Assembly: GCA_937911935.1 (NCBI GenBank)
Contig: CALDQH010000088.1
Location: forward strand, 1-35,333
Length of the DNA stretch: 35,333 nucleotides
DNA from: an uncultured Bacteroidales bacterium
GTDB lineage: Bacteria > Bacteroidota > Bacteroidia > Bacteroidales > Paludibacteraceae
Direction of reading: 5' to 3'
Made by a program: the position numbers and the translations under genes. Shown here piece after piece: positions 1 to 6,593 of this stretch. Below the pieces are notes generated by a model. The model saw nothing but the letters and a program-made list of their open reading frames with translations. It had not been told where the DNA came from and searched no databases. Numbering within the stretch: position 1 is the first letter of the stretch; every line of letters begins with the position of its first letter.

Positions 1-15
1 TTTCTTGTTTTTCAT
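1..15 (-). CDS. Start of a leftward gene, truncated by the window edge
   Basis: Only the first five codons are visible (MKNKK, ATG at 15 reading left). They are preceded by a strong GGAGG ribosome-binding site at about 23-27, eight bases from the ATG. Nothing can be said about function. It is divergent from the permease gene starting at 51, so the two share a very short control region. A metal-responsive regulator would be a plausible neighbour, but that is a guess. Confidence 0.55.
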
Positions 16-50
16 AAGTGAAACCTCCGTTTTATATTATATATAGCATT

Positions 51-1004
51 ATGACAGATTTTGGAGAAAAAAACAATAGAAGTCGCAAAGCCATAGTGGA
101 CGGTAAAGCAAGTGAGATTAAGCCCAATGTTGCGTGCAATAGTACTGAGGGTAAAAAGAATACCAACTTTTGGCATAAATGCGTAGCCGCTCTAAAATAC
201 GGTTATGTAGAAATGATGCAGGATATTGGCAAATACCTCATTATTGGGTTAGTGGTTGCAGGTGCAATTACGGTGCTGGTACCCGATAGCTTTTTTGCTT
301 TGTTTGCCGATAATTCCCTATTAAGCATGTTGCTGGTGTTGCTGTTTGCGTTACCCATGTATTTGTGTGCAACGGGTTCTATCCCTATTGCAGTGGCTTT
401 GATATTAAAGGGATTGAGTCCAGGCGCTGCATTGGTATTGCTAATGGCAGGTCCTGCTGTCAACTTTGCTTCGATGCTGGTGGTGGGTAAAGTGTTGGGT
501 AAAAAAACGTTGGCAATATACTTGCTGTCGGTTATTTTGGGTTCTATGCTTTGTGGGTTGGCCATCGATTATTTGTTGCCACGCAGTTGGTTTGTCATGC
601 CGTGGGCAGAAATGCAACAGGTAGTTGGGCATACGCATAGTTGGTTGTCGTTTAACAGCGTTTGTTCTGTTTTGATGATGGGCTTGTTGATACATGCTTT
701 TGTGCAAAAATACCGTCATGGACATGATCATGCCTGTAGTTGCTCGCATCATCACGATGCACAAGAAAAATGCACTTGTGCTACCCAACAGGTCAACCAA
801 TCATTACTTGTGTTACAAGTAGAAGGAATGCGTTGTAATCATTGCAAAGCCAATGTAGAAAAAGCCTTACAAGCTGTTGCTGGTGTAGAACAAGTGCATG
901 TGTCGTTAGAGAATAAAACCGTAACGGTTACTGGAAATACATCGCCTAATGAAATTACCCAAGCTATTGAGTCGTTAGGGTTTAAGGTGATGCGAGGGAT
1001 GTAA
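51..1004 (+). CDS. Permease (Cu/Zn efflux SO_0444-like, C-terminal half) with HMA domain
   Basis: A 317-residue membrane protein resembling the second half of the SO_0444-type Cu/Zn efflux permeases (DUF318/ArsP superfamily). Residues 1-45 are a polar linker-like stretch. Membrane segments lie at about 61-77, 90-107, 122-146, 153-176 and 200-217, with a CATGS motif at 106-110. A His/Cys-rich loop (about 223-243) follows. The C-terminus (about 253-317) is a heavy-metal-associated domain with CNHC at 262-265. This suggests transition-metal export across the inner membrane. The family normally has another membrane half before the linker; here no room exists for it. ATG at 51 was chosen over the in-frame GTG at 18, which overlaps the ribosome-binding site of the divergent gene. 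Family assignment is from recall of motifs; metal specificity is unknown. Confidence 0.7.
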   Translation: MTDFGEKNNRSRKAIVDGKASEIKPNVACNSTEGKKNTNFWHKCVAALKYGYVEMMQDIGKYLIIGLVVAGAITVLVPDSFFALFADNSLLSMLLVLLFALPMYLCATGSIPIAVALILKGLSPGAALVLLMAGPAVNFASMLVVGKVLGKKTLAIYLLSVILGSMLCGLAIDYLLPRSWFVMPWAEMQQVVGHTHSWLSFNSVCSVLMMGLLIHAFVQKYRHGHDHACSCSHHHDAQEKCTCATQQVNQSLLVLQVEGMRCNHCKANVEKALQAVAGVEQVHVSLENKTVTVTGNTSPNEITQAIESLGFKVMRGM

Positions 1005-1009
1005 ATACC

Positions 1010-2149
1010 TTACCCTTTCAATATTTTCTCTACCATTGCATAGTCAATATTGCTATTTTCGCCTAGCAGGGTGCCACGTTGTTTAAAACGGCGAACAATT
1101 TCGTCCAATACATCGCTACCGATAGAAAGTTCTTCAAATTCGGTGGCAAGGTTGAGCGATTTAAAGAATGCTTTGGTGGCAGTAATGGTGCTGTTTATGC
1201 GCTCGTCTTTTGTGCCTGCTGTAATGCCAAATACACGTTCTCCCAATTGAACAATCTTATCGGCTTTTTGCTCGCGCATCACATGCATTAGTCGGGGTAG
1301 TACCAATACCAATGTTTGACCGTGAGTGGTGCCAGTAAGGGCAGTAATTTCGTGGCCTATCATGTGGGTAGCCCAGTCTTGTGGCACGCCCATGGCAACA
1401 AAACCATTTAGCCCCATTGTGGCGCACATCATAAAGCTGGCCATCGCATCGTAATTGCATTGATTTTCTTGAATCTTAGGCGCAATCTCTATGAGCGTTT
1501 GCAAAATACCTTCTGCCCAACGGTCCATTAGTGGGGAACAATTGGTGACGGTTAGGTACTGTTCTATCACATGCACAAAGGTATCGGCTATACCACAAGA
1601 TACTTGAAAGGCAGGAAGCGTAAAGGTGCTTTCGGGGTCTAAAATAGAGAATACCGGATAAGTGTTGTAGAAACCATATTTTTCGCCCGTTGCATTGTTC
1701 GATATTACTGCGCCTTTGTTCATTTCAGAACCTGTGGCAGGCAAGGTCATAACGCTGGCAAAGGGTAGGGTTCCGTTTAGCAAACTTGGATTAAGCACTA
1801 AGTCCCAAGCATCGGCTTCTATCACAGCAGCTGCGGCAATCAGTTTTGTTCCATCAAGTACGCTACCGCCGCCAACGGCCAAGATAAAATCAATTTTTTC
1901 TTCTTTACAAACTTGTACAGCTTTGCGCAGTGTTTCTACTTTTGGGTTGGGCTCGATGCCCCAAAACTCAATGTAGTCAAAACCTTCAAGCGCCGCTTTA
2001 ACTTGGTCATATACGCCGTTTTTCTTTACACTTCCCCCACCAAAGGTTACTAAAATGCGTTTTCCTTTAGGGAGTTCTTTCGATAGTTTTGCAATTTGCC
2101 CTTTGCCAAAAATAAGTTTGGTGGTATTTTGAAAGGTGAAGTTTTTCAT
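1010..2149 (-). CDS. Iron-containing (group III) alcohol dehydrogenase, YqhD/BdhA-like
   Basis: A 379-residue cytoplasmic NAD(P)H-dependent alcohol/aldehyde oxidoreductase. The nucleotide-binding glycine motifs are GGGS at 37-40 and 93-96 (GGGSVLDGTK). The expected metal ligands are all present with YqhD spacing: D189, H193, H262 and H276. Length is typical of the family. It most resembles the YqhD/butanol dehydrogenase branch, which reduces short-chain aldehydes, including those arising from lipid peroxidation. It follows the peroxiredoxin gene by 6 bp on the same strand, so the two probably form an operon serving peroxide and aldehyde detoxification (inference). Substrate and cofactor preference cannot be read from the sequence. 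Confidence 0.9.
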   Translation of the reverse strand: MKNFTFQNTTKLIFGKGQIAKLSKELPKGKRILVTFGGGSVKKNGVYDQVKAALEGFDYIEFWGIEPNPKVETLRKAVQVCKEEKIDFILAVGGGSVLDGTKLIAAAAVIEADAWDLVLNPSLLNGTLPFASVMTLPATGSEMNKGAVISNNATGEKYGFYNTYPVFSILDPESTFTLPAFQVSCGIADTFVHVIEQYLTVTNCSPLMDRWAEGILQTLIEIAPKIQENQCNYDAMASFMMCATMGLNGFVAMGVPQDWATHMIGHEITALTGTTHGQTLVLVLPRLMHVMREQKADKIVQLGERVFGITAGTKDERINSTITATKAFFKSLNLATEFEELSIGSDVLDEIVRRFKQRGTLLGENSNIDYAMVEKILKG

Positions 2150-2155
2150 AGTAGT

Positions 2156-2617
2156 TTATCCTTTAATATAATCTAAAATTTGCTCCGCGTGAATCTTTGT
2201 TTTGATTTCTTTGGGAGTGAAAATCTTTTCGATAATGCCTTCTTCGTTTACCAAATAGGTGGTGCGAAGCGTGCCAATGGTGCGGCGGCCGCAGGCTACC
2301 TTTTCGCCCCAGCATCCCAATGTTTGTAAAAGCGTAGTATCTACATCGGCTATTAAAGGAAAATCAAGCCCCTGTGCATCGGCAAATTTCTTTTGCAAAG
2401 CTTCTTTGTCTTTGCTTACGCCAATGATTTCATAACCAGCCGCTTGCAACTCCGCTTTGTGTGCTTGCAGCGAACAAGCCTCCGCTGTACAACCTGGTGT
2501 GCTCGCCTTTGGATAACTATATAGCACAATCTTTTTACCCTTATAATCGCTCGCTTTAATTTCGTTTCCGTTTTGGTCCTTGCCCAAAATTTCAGGAATC
2601 TTATCGCCTATGTTCAT
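2156..2617 (-). CDS. bcp: Thiol peroxidase of the BCP/PrxQ peroxiredoxin family
   Basis: A 153-residue thioredoxin-fold peroxiredoxin that reduces hydrogen peroxide and organic hydroperoxides in the cytoplasm using thiol donors such as thioredoxin. The signature TPGCTAEAC holds the peroxidatic C43 and the resolving C48, five residues apart as in E. coli BCP. The downstream WGEK and RTTYLVNEEG stretches are also typical. It is the first gene of a leftward pair with the alcohol dehydrogenase. It is divergent from the flavodiiron gene, so oxygen and peroxide defence genes share the 148-bp spacer. I did not find a convincing promoter for this strand. Confidence 0.93.
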   Translation of the reverse strand: MNIGDKIPEILGKDQNGNEIKASDYKGKKIVLYSYPKASTPGCTAEACSLQAHKAELQAAGYEIIGVSKDKEALQKKFADAQGLDFPLIADVDTTLLQTLGCWGEKVACGRRTIGTLRTTYLVNEEGIIEKIFTPKEIKTKIHAEQILDYIKG

Positions 2618-2696
2618 GATGTTTATTGTTAATTGGTTCGTTTTACAAAGGTTGTAATTATTTTTGAAAATACAGATTAAATTGATCGATAAAGCA

Positions 2697-2704
2697 TATC
2701 TTTG
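2697..2704 (+). promoter_or_regulatory. Possible -7 element (TATCTTTG) upstream of the flavodiiron gene
   Basis: The octamer matches the Bacteroidota primary-sigma -7 consensus TAnnTTTG, but no TTTG or TTG lies 19-21 bp upstream. It may be a weak second promoter beside the sigma-54 type site downstream. Confidence 0.3.
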
Positions 2705-2723
2705 TTTACAATTAGTCAGTTTT

Positions 2724-2739
2724 TGGCACGCAATTTGCC
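2724..2739 (+). promoter_or_regulatory. Sigma-54 type -24/-12 promoter of the flavodiiron gene
   Basis: The sequence reads TGGCACG, CAAT, TTGCC. It matches the RpoN consensus TGGCACG-N4-TTGCW at every position except the last. The GG and GC dinucleotides are correctly spaced. Transcription would start near 2750, about 16 bases before the ATG at 2766. RpoN promoters need an enhancer-binding ATPase, so this predicts signal-dependent control. E. coli norV, a flavodiiron gene, is controlled this way by NorR; that parallel is inference. Confidence 0.65.
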
Positions 2740-2765
2740 GATTTGTTTATAAAAAATAGACGATT

Positions 2766-3920
2766 ATGAAAATTACAGATAACATCAGGTACATAGGTGT
2801 CGATGATACCACGCTCGACTTATTCGAAAGTCAATACATGATTCCCAACGGCATATCGTATAATTCATATCTTATATTGGACGATAAAATTGCCATTATG
2901 GATTGTGTGGATAAACGCAAAGAGGCGCAGTGGCTTGCTAATCTTACAGAAGTACTTGCTGGCAAAACGCCCGACTATCTTATCGTACATCACATGGAAC
3001 CCGACCACAGCGGTTGTATCGAGCATTTAATGCATTGTTATCCTGATATGCAAATTGTTACATCGGCACGTGCCGTACAAATGCTTTCGCAATTCTTTGT
3101 GGATACCGATTTTTCGAATCGCACCATTACCATTAAAGAGGGCGATACCCTTTCGCTTGGCAAGCATACACTTCAGTTTATCATGGCGCCGATGGTGCAT
3201 TGGCCAGAGGTGTTTGTTAGCTACGAACAAAGTGAAAAGATGCTTTTCTCTGCCGATGCCTTTGGTAAATTTGGTGCGTTGAGCCACGAGGAAGAGTGGG
3301 CATGCGAAGCCAGACGTTACTACTTTAATATTTGTGGAAAATACGGTGCGCAAGTGCAGGCATTGCTTAAAAAAGTTTCTGCGTTGGATGTGAGTCAAAT
3401 TTGTCCGCTTCACGGACCTATTTTACATGAGAATTTAGGTTATTACATGTCACTTTACGATACTTGGAGTAGTTATAAACCAGAGGCAGAAGGGGTATTT
3501 ATTGCCTATGCCTCTATTCACGGCAACACAGCAAATGCAGCTTGTGCAATATCCGATATGTTTCGAGCAGCGGGAGTAAAAGTTAGTTTGGCGGATCTAT
3601 CCCGCGACGATATGGCAGAAGCCATCGAAGATGCTTTTAAATACGATCGAATGATAGTAGCCGCCTCGTCGTACGATGGCGATTTGTTCCCTCCTATGTA
3701 CGATTTCTTGCATCATCTACAACTCAAAAACTATCAAAACCGTAAAGTAGGCATTGTAGAAAATGGTTCTTGGGCACCGTCGGCAGGACGAGTTATGCGA
3801 AAAATGTTAGAAGAAATGAAAGGTATTACCATTGCCAGCCCCATGGTAACCTTACGCTCTGCTCTTAAACCATCGGACATGGAGCGTGTGCAAACATTAG
3901 TAACAGAAATGAGTAAATAG
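2766..3920 (+). CDS. Flavodiiron protein (oxygen / nitric oxide reductase), FprA-type
   Basis: A 384-residue two-domain cytoplasmic enzyme that reduces O2 to water, or NO to N2O, protecting anaerobes. The N-terminal metallo-beta-lactamase-like domain (about 1-245) has the diiron motif H76-x-E78-x-D80-H81. Further ligand candidates lie in MVHWPE, SADAFG and CPLHGP. A flavodoxin domain (about 248-384) starts at VFIAYASIHGNTANA. No rubredoxin domain is fused, so an external electron donor is needed. It is preceded by a sigma-54 type promoter and followed 60 bp later by a small cysteine-cluster protein. Whether O2 or NO is the main substrate cannot be decided from sequence. Confidence 0.93.
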   Translation: MKITDNIRYIGVDDTTLDLFESQYMIPNGISYNSYLILDDKIAIMDCVDKRKEAQWLANLTEVLAGKTPDYLIVHHMEPDHSGCIEHLMHCYPDMQIVTSARAVQMLSQFFVDTDFSNRTITIKEGDTLSLGKHTLQFIMAPMVHWPEVFVSYEQSEKMLFSADAFGKFGALSHEEEWACEARRYYFNICGKYGAQVQALLKKVSALDVSQICPLHGPILHENLGYYMSLYDTWSSYKPEAEGVFIAYASIHGNTANAACAISDMFRAAGVKVSLADLSRDDMAEAIEDAFKYDRMIVAASSYDGDLFPPMYDFLHHLQLKNYQNRKVGIVENGSWAPSAGRVMRKMLEEMKGITIASPMVTLRSALKPSDMERVQTLVTEMSK

Positions 3921-3980
3921 TATGCTTAACTCGTATTTTACCGTTTGTCATTTGATATTTGCTTTGGTCAATTTTATGTT

Positions 3981-4184
3981 ATGATTCCGCCTGATATACA
4001 TTATTCGACAGTCGATGAAAGACGCAATTACGTGCTTTCGCAATGGGAATGCCAAAACAATTGCGAAGCCTGCGGACGGTGTAAAATTTTAAAAGGCGTG
4101 GATGCCGAAGTTCTGTATGCCGACTACATAGCAGGTAAACGCAGTTATATAGACATAACCCTAGAACATAGGAAGAAATACTAA
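3981..4184 (+). CDS. Small cysteine-cluster protein beside the flavodiiron gene
   Basis: A 67-residue soluble protein of unknown function. Its centre has four cysteines spaced C-x3-C-x2-C-x2-C (CQNNCEACGRC), which could bind iron-sulfur or zinc. I chose the ATG at 3981 over an in-frame TTG at 3945, because the residues from 3981 (MIPPDIHYSTVDERR) look like folded protein while the earlier ones do not. It lies 60 bp after the flavodiiron stop on the same strand, with no terminator seen between, so cotranscription is likely. A role as electron donor or assembly partner of the flavodiiron protein is only a hypothesis. Confidence 0.65.
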   Translation: MIPPDIHYSTVDERRNYVLSQWECQNNCEACGRCKILKGVDAEVLYADYIAGKRSYIDITLEHRKKY

Positions 4185-4288
4185 AGGCCTTTAAAAAATG
4201 CTAATGAACCATTGAAATATGGACTAAAACACGTATTTTTACTCTGCTACAATTTTTGAATCGAACAAAAAACTAAAATTTTACAAAT

Positions 4289-4468
4289 ATGGAAACAAAA
4301 GAAAAAGTATTAGCCACCATGAAAGCGGCTAGCGAAGCGTTAAATGCAGGAAAAATTGCAGAACTTAGCGGACTTGACCGCAAAGAAGTAGATAAAGCCA
4401 TGAAAGCGTTAAAAGAAGAAGGCGCTATTGTATCGCCCGTGCGTTGTAAATGGGCTCCTGCAGAGTAA
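4289..4468 (+). CDS. Small winged-helix-like DNA-binding protein (59 aa)
   Basis: A 59-residue protein (METKEKVLAT...). The residues AGKIAELSGLDRKEVDKAMK look like a helix-turn-helix (helix, turn at SGLD, recognition helix). They are followed by LKEEGAIVSPVRCKWAP, which fits the wing of a small winged-helix domain. Translation continues without a break to the stop, and a strong terminator follows at 4492. It lies about 100 bp after the cysteine-cluster gene and may share its transcript. A role in regulating the oxygen-defence genes is possible, but its target is not known. Confidence 0.7.
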   Translation: METKEKVLATMKAASEALNAGKIAELSGLDRKEVDKAMKALKEEGAIVSPVRCKWAPAE

Positions 4469-4491
4469 ACTAACGTCAAAACAATCAAAAA

Positions 4492-4535
4492 ATAGGCTAA
4501 TTCCTTTCACCGAGGGATTAGCCTATTGTTTTTAT
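4492..4535 (+). terminator. Rho-independent terminator after the small HTH gene
   Basis: A 13-bp stem (left arm 4492-4504, right arm 4514-4526, one G-U pair) with a nine-base loop, followed by TGTTTTTATT. It closes the flavodiiron, cysteine-protein and HTH transcript. Confidence 0.88.
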
Positions 4536-4547
4536 TCAAATGAATAC

Positions 4548-4578
4548 TTGTTATAGTCGCCAAACTAGGTTAAATTTG
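4548..4578 (+). promoter_or_regulatory. Bacteroidota-type promoter (TTG-N20-TAAATTTG)
   Basis: TTG at 4548-4550, a 20-bp spacer and TAAATTTG at 4571-4578 fit the primary-sigma consensus. It would drive the remnant at 4574-4699 and then the acetyltransferase at 4729, with a leader of about 145 bases. Confidence 0.55.
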
Positions 4579-4699
4579 TGGAAACAATCCCGATGTAGAA
4601 AAGATGCAACTTATTACCTACAATCCTATCCAGCACACCTACATCGCTCTTGGCAAAACCGTAGGCAATGCCTTTTGCGACGGTAAAAAATTGAAGTAA
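4574..4699 (+). pseudogene. Remnant resembling the C-terminus of a flavin reductase-like protein
   Basis: An open frame with no good start, ending in a stop at 4697-4699. It reads NNPDVEKMQLITYNP and then YIALGKTVGNAFCDGKKLK. The tail resembles, from recall, the C-terminus of flavoredoxin-type flavin reductases, which run to roughly 190 residues. Only about 40 residues remain, and the upstream bases are stop-broken and contain a promoter-like site. The alternative is a short peptide gene starting at the ATG at 4604 (31 codons). Family assignment is tentative. Confidence 0.3.
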
Positions 4700-4728
4700 A
4701 ATGCATTGGTGAAAAAAGAAGTAAACTT

Positions 4729-5286
4729 ATGACAGAACTAGATAAAATGACAGCAAATGTGCTGTACAATTGTGATGCGCCGGAGTATCAGGAGAGTTGG
4801 CGCCATGCGGCGTTGGCATCGGCTAAATTTAATCAGACATCGCCTTTGGAGGATAGAGAAACTGCGGTAAAGGCCATGAAGGAGTTGATGCCCAATGCCA
4901 GCGAACAGGCGTTGGTGATACCTCCGTTTTATTGCGACCACGGTTGGCCAATCCATTTGGCAGAGCGTGTGTTTATCAATAGAAACTGCGAGTTTTTAGA
5001 TAGTGGTGGCATATACATTGGTAAGCATACCATGTTGGGGCCAGGTTGTAAACTGCTTACGCCTAATCATCCGATGGATTACTTGGAGCGTCGCGAACCT
5101 GTTGAAACGGGTTACGCTATTCACATTGGCGAAGATTGCTGGTTGGGTGGAAATGTAACAGTTTGTCCTGGCGTTACCATTGGCAATAGGGTGATTGTGG
5201 CAGCAGGTAGTGTGGTTACCAAAGATATTCCCGACGATGTAATGGTTGCTGGCAACCCTGCAGTAATTAAAAAAAGCTTGAAATAG
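4729..5286 (+). CDS. Maltose/galactoside-type O-acetyltransferase (LacA/Maa-like)
   Basis: A 185-residue left-handed beta-helix acetyltransferase using acetyl-CoA. The N-terminal mac-type cap (about 1-65) precedes hexapeptide repeats (about 75-180), seen as IGKHTMLGPGCKLL, IGEDCWLGGNVTVCPGVTIGNRVIVAAGSVV and DVMVAGNPA. The likely catalytic base is H114 in LTPNHPMD, matching the LacA histidine. Length is typical. The physiological acceptor is usually uncertain for this family; sugars or other small hydroxyl compounds are possible. It precedes the ICMT-like membrane protein by only 9 bp, so the two are probably cotranscribed. Confidence 0.9.
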   Translation: MTELDKMTANVLYNCDAPEYQESWRHAALASAKFNQTSPLEDRETAVKAMKELMPNASEQALVIPPFYCDHGWPIHLAERVFINRNCEFLDSGGIYIGKHTMLGPGCKLLTPNHPMDYLERREPVETGYAIHIGEDCWLGGNVTVCPGVTIGNRVIVAAGSVVTKDIPDDVMVAGNPAVIKKSLK

Positions 5287-5295
5287 AAAAGCAAA

Positions 5296-5967
5296 ATGAA
5301 AACAACTCTCTTTATAAAAGCCCTATTTAAAATGCTGGCGGGGTTTGTGATGTTGGCTGTGATGTTGTTTGTGCCTGCGGGAACTTGGCAGTTTTATCAG
5401 GCCTGGGTGATGTTGGGGGTACTTTTTGTGCCCATGGCAATAATGGGAGTGGTGATGCTTGTAAAGAATCCTGAGCTGCTTAGCAAACGCCTTAATGCCA
5501 AAGAAAAGGAACAAGAGCAGAAGTGGGTGGTGGCGTTGTCGGGCATCCTTTTTGTGGCCAATTTTGTGGTGGCAGGGCTTAATTTTAGATACGGTTGGTG
5601 TGTGCTACCTTGGTGGGCAGTGGGCGTGGCAAGTGGAGTGTTTCTGTTTGCGTATGCCTTGTATGCTGAGGTGTTAAGAGAAAATGCTTATCTGTCGCGC
5701 ACTATAGAGGTGCAAGAAAATCAACAAGTTATTAGCACAGGTTTGTATGGTATTGTTCGTCACCCGATGTACGGCGCAACTGTTTTGTTGTTCCTTGCAA
5801 TGCCACTTGTGTTGGCTTCGCCATGGTCGTTTTTAATTATGCTGCTGTATATTCCGATCATTCATGTTAGAATAAAAAACGAAGAAAAAGTGTTGACCGA
5901 AGGGCTAAAAGGATATAAAGAATACAAGCAAAAGGTAAAATACAAGGTAATACCTTTTGTTTGGTAA
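5296..5967 (+). CDS. ICMT/PEMT-like integral membrane methyltransferase family protein
   Basis: A 223-residue membrane protein with about five hydrophobic segments (near 12-30, 35-55, 75-95, 100-120 and 155-180). The C-terminal signature GLYGIVRHPMYGA, followed by RIKNEEKVLTEGLKGYKEYKQKVKYKVIPFVW, is that of the isoprenylcysteine methyltransferase/phospholipid methyltransferase superfamily: RHPMY, then the E-E and Y-x-x-Y motifs that form the SAM pocket. The bacterial substrates are mostly unknown, so a lipid or small-molecule methyltransferase is inferred only. It follows the acetyltransferase closely in a likely operon. Confidence 0.78.
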   Translation: MKTTLFIKALFKMLAGFVMLAVMLFVPAGTWQFYQAWVMLGVLFVPMAIMGVVMLVKNPELLSKRLNAKEKEQEQKWVVALSGILFVANFVVAGLNFRYGWCVLPWWAVGVASGVFLFAYALYAEVLRENAYLSRTIEVQENQQVISTGLYGIVRHPMYGATVLLFLAMPLVLASPWSFLIMLLYIPIIHVRIKNEEKVLTEGLKGYKEYKQKVKYKVIPFVW

Positions 5968-5995
5968 ACAAATAAGTATTGTAGTAAATTTTCAC

Positions 5996-6003
5996 TATCT
6001 TCG
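5996..6003 (+). promoter_or_regulatory. -7 element (TATCTTCG) directly before the GNAT gene
   Basis: It matches TAnnTTyG and ends only five bases before the ATG at 6009. Transcription would begin at or next to the start codon. No well-spaced -33 element was found. Confidence 0.45.
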
Positions 6004-6008
6004 CACTC

Positions 6009-6584
6009 ATGAATGGCGAAAACATTTTTATACGACAAGCTACCCCAGACGATGCTGCACTGATTGCCAAAGCGGTGACCATGGGCATAGGACACGAAGA
6101 GACTTTGCGCAACTATTGTGGCGACAATTATTTGCAGCTGCTTAGCGATATTTCAAAACAGACGGGTATGCTATACAGTTATGAAAATGCTTTTGTGGCG
6201 GTATGCGATAACAAAGTTGTGGGTGCTATTGTTGGTTACGACGGAGCACAATTTGACAAACTTCGCCAGGCTACTTGTCAGTATATAAAAGAGTGTACAG
6301 GTTGTATGCCAGATACATGTAACGAAACCGAGACGGGCGAATTTTATATCGACACCTTGGCAGTTATGCCCGAACATAGGCATTTGGGTATAGGCAAAAA
6401 ACTGATTGTACACCTATGCGAAGAGGCGTTCTGTTGGGGGCATACGCACGTAGGTTTGTTGGTCGATCCTGCGAATAGCAAGGCGCAAGCCCTTTATACA
6501 TCGGTTGGATTTAAGAATGTGGGAGATAAACCCTTTTTTGACTTGCCGATGTACCATTTTCAACGGATAAATAGTAAAGAGTAA
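6009..6584 (+). CDS. GNAT-family N-acetyltransferase
   Basis: A 191-residue acetyl-CoA-dependent acetyltransferase. The core motif A is clear: FYIDTLAVMPEHRHLGIGKKLIVHLCEEA, with the pyrophosphate-binding R-x-x-G-I-G-K pattern. It is followed by motif B (VGLLVDPANSKAQALYTSVGFKNVG). The N-terminus (NIFIRQATPDDAALIAKAV) is the usual GNAT opening. A loop with C-x3-C-x4-C (about 93-106) is unusual for the family and may be structural. The substrate is unknown. The start ATG lies five bases after a -7 promoter element, so the mRNA may be leaderless. Confidence 0.88.
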   Translation: MNGENIFIRQATPDDAALIAKAVTMGIGHEETLRNYCGDNYLQLLSDISKQTGMLYSYENAFVAVCDNKVVGAIVGYDGAQFDKLRQATCQYIKECTGCMPDTCNETETGEFYIDTLAVMPEHRHLGIGKKLIVHLCEEAFCWGHTHVGLLVDPANSKAQALYTSVGFKNVGDKPFFDLPMYHFQRINSKE

Positions 6585-6593
6585 TTTTGTAGA

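Noticed and set aside
441..800. 119-codon minus-strand frame inside the permease gene
   Set aside because: It is a shadow of the metal permease; it has no family resemblance and no ribosome-binding site.
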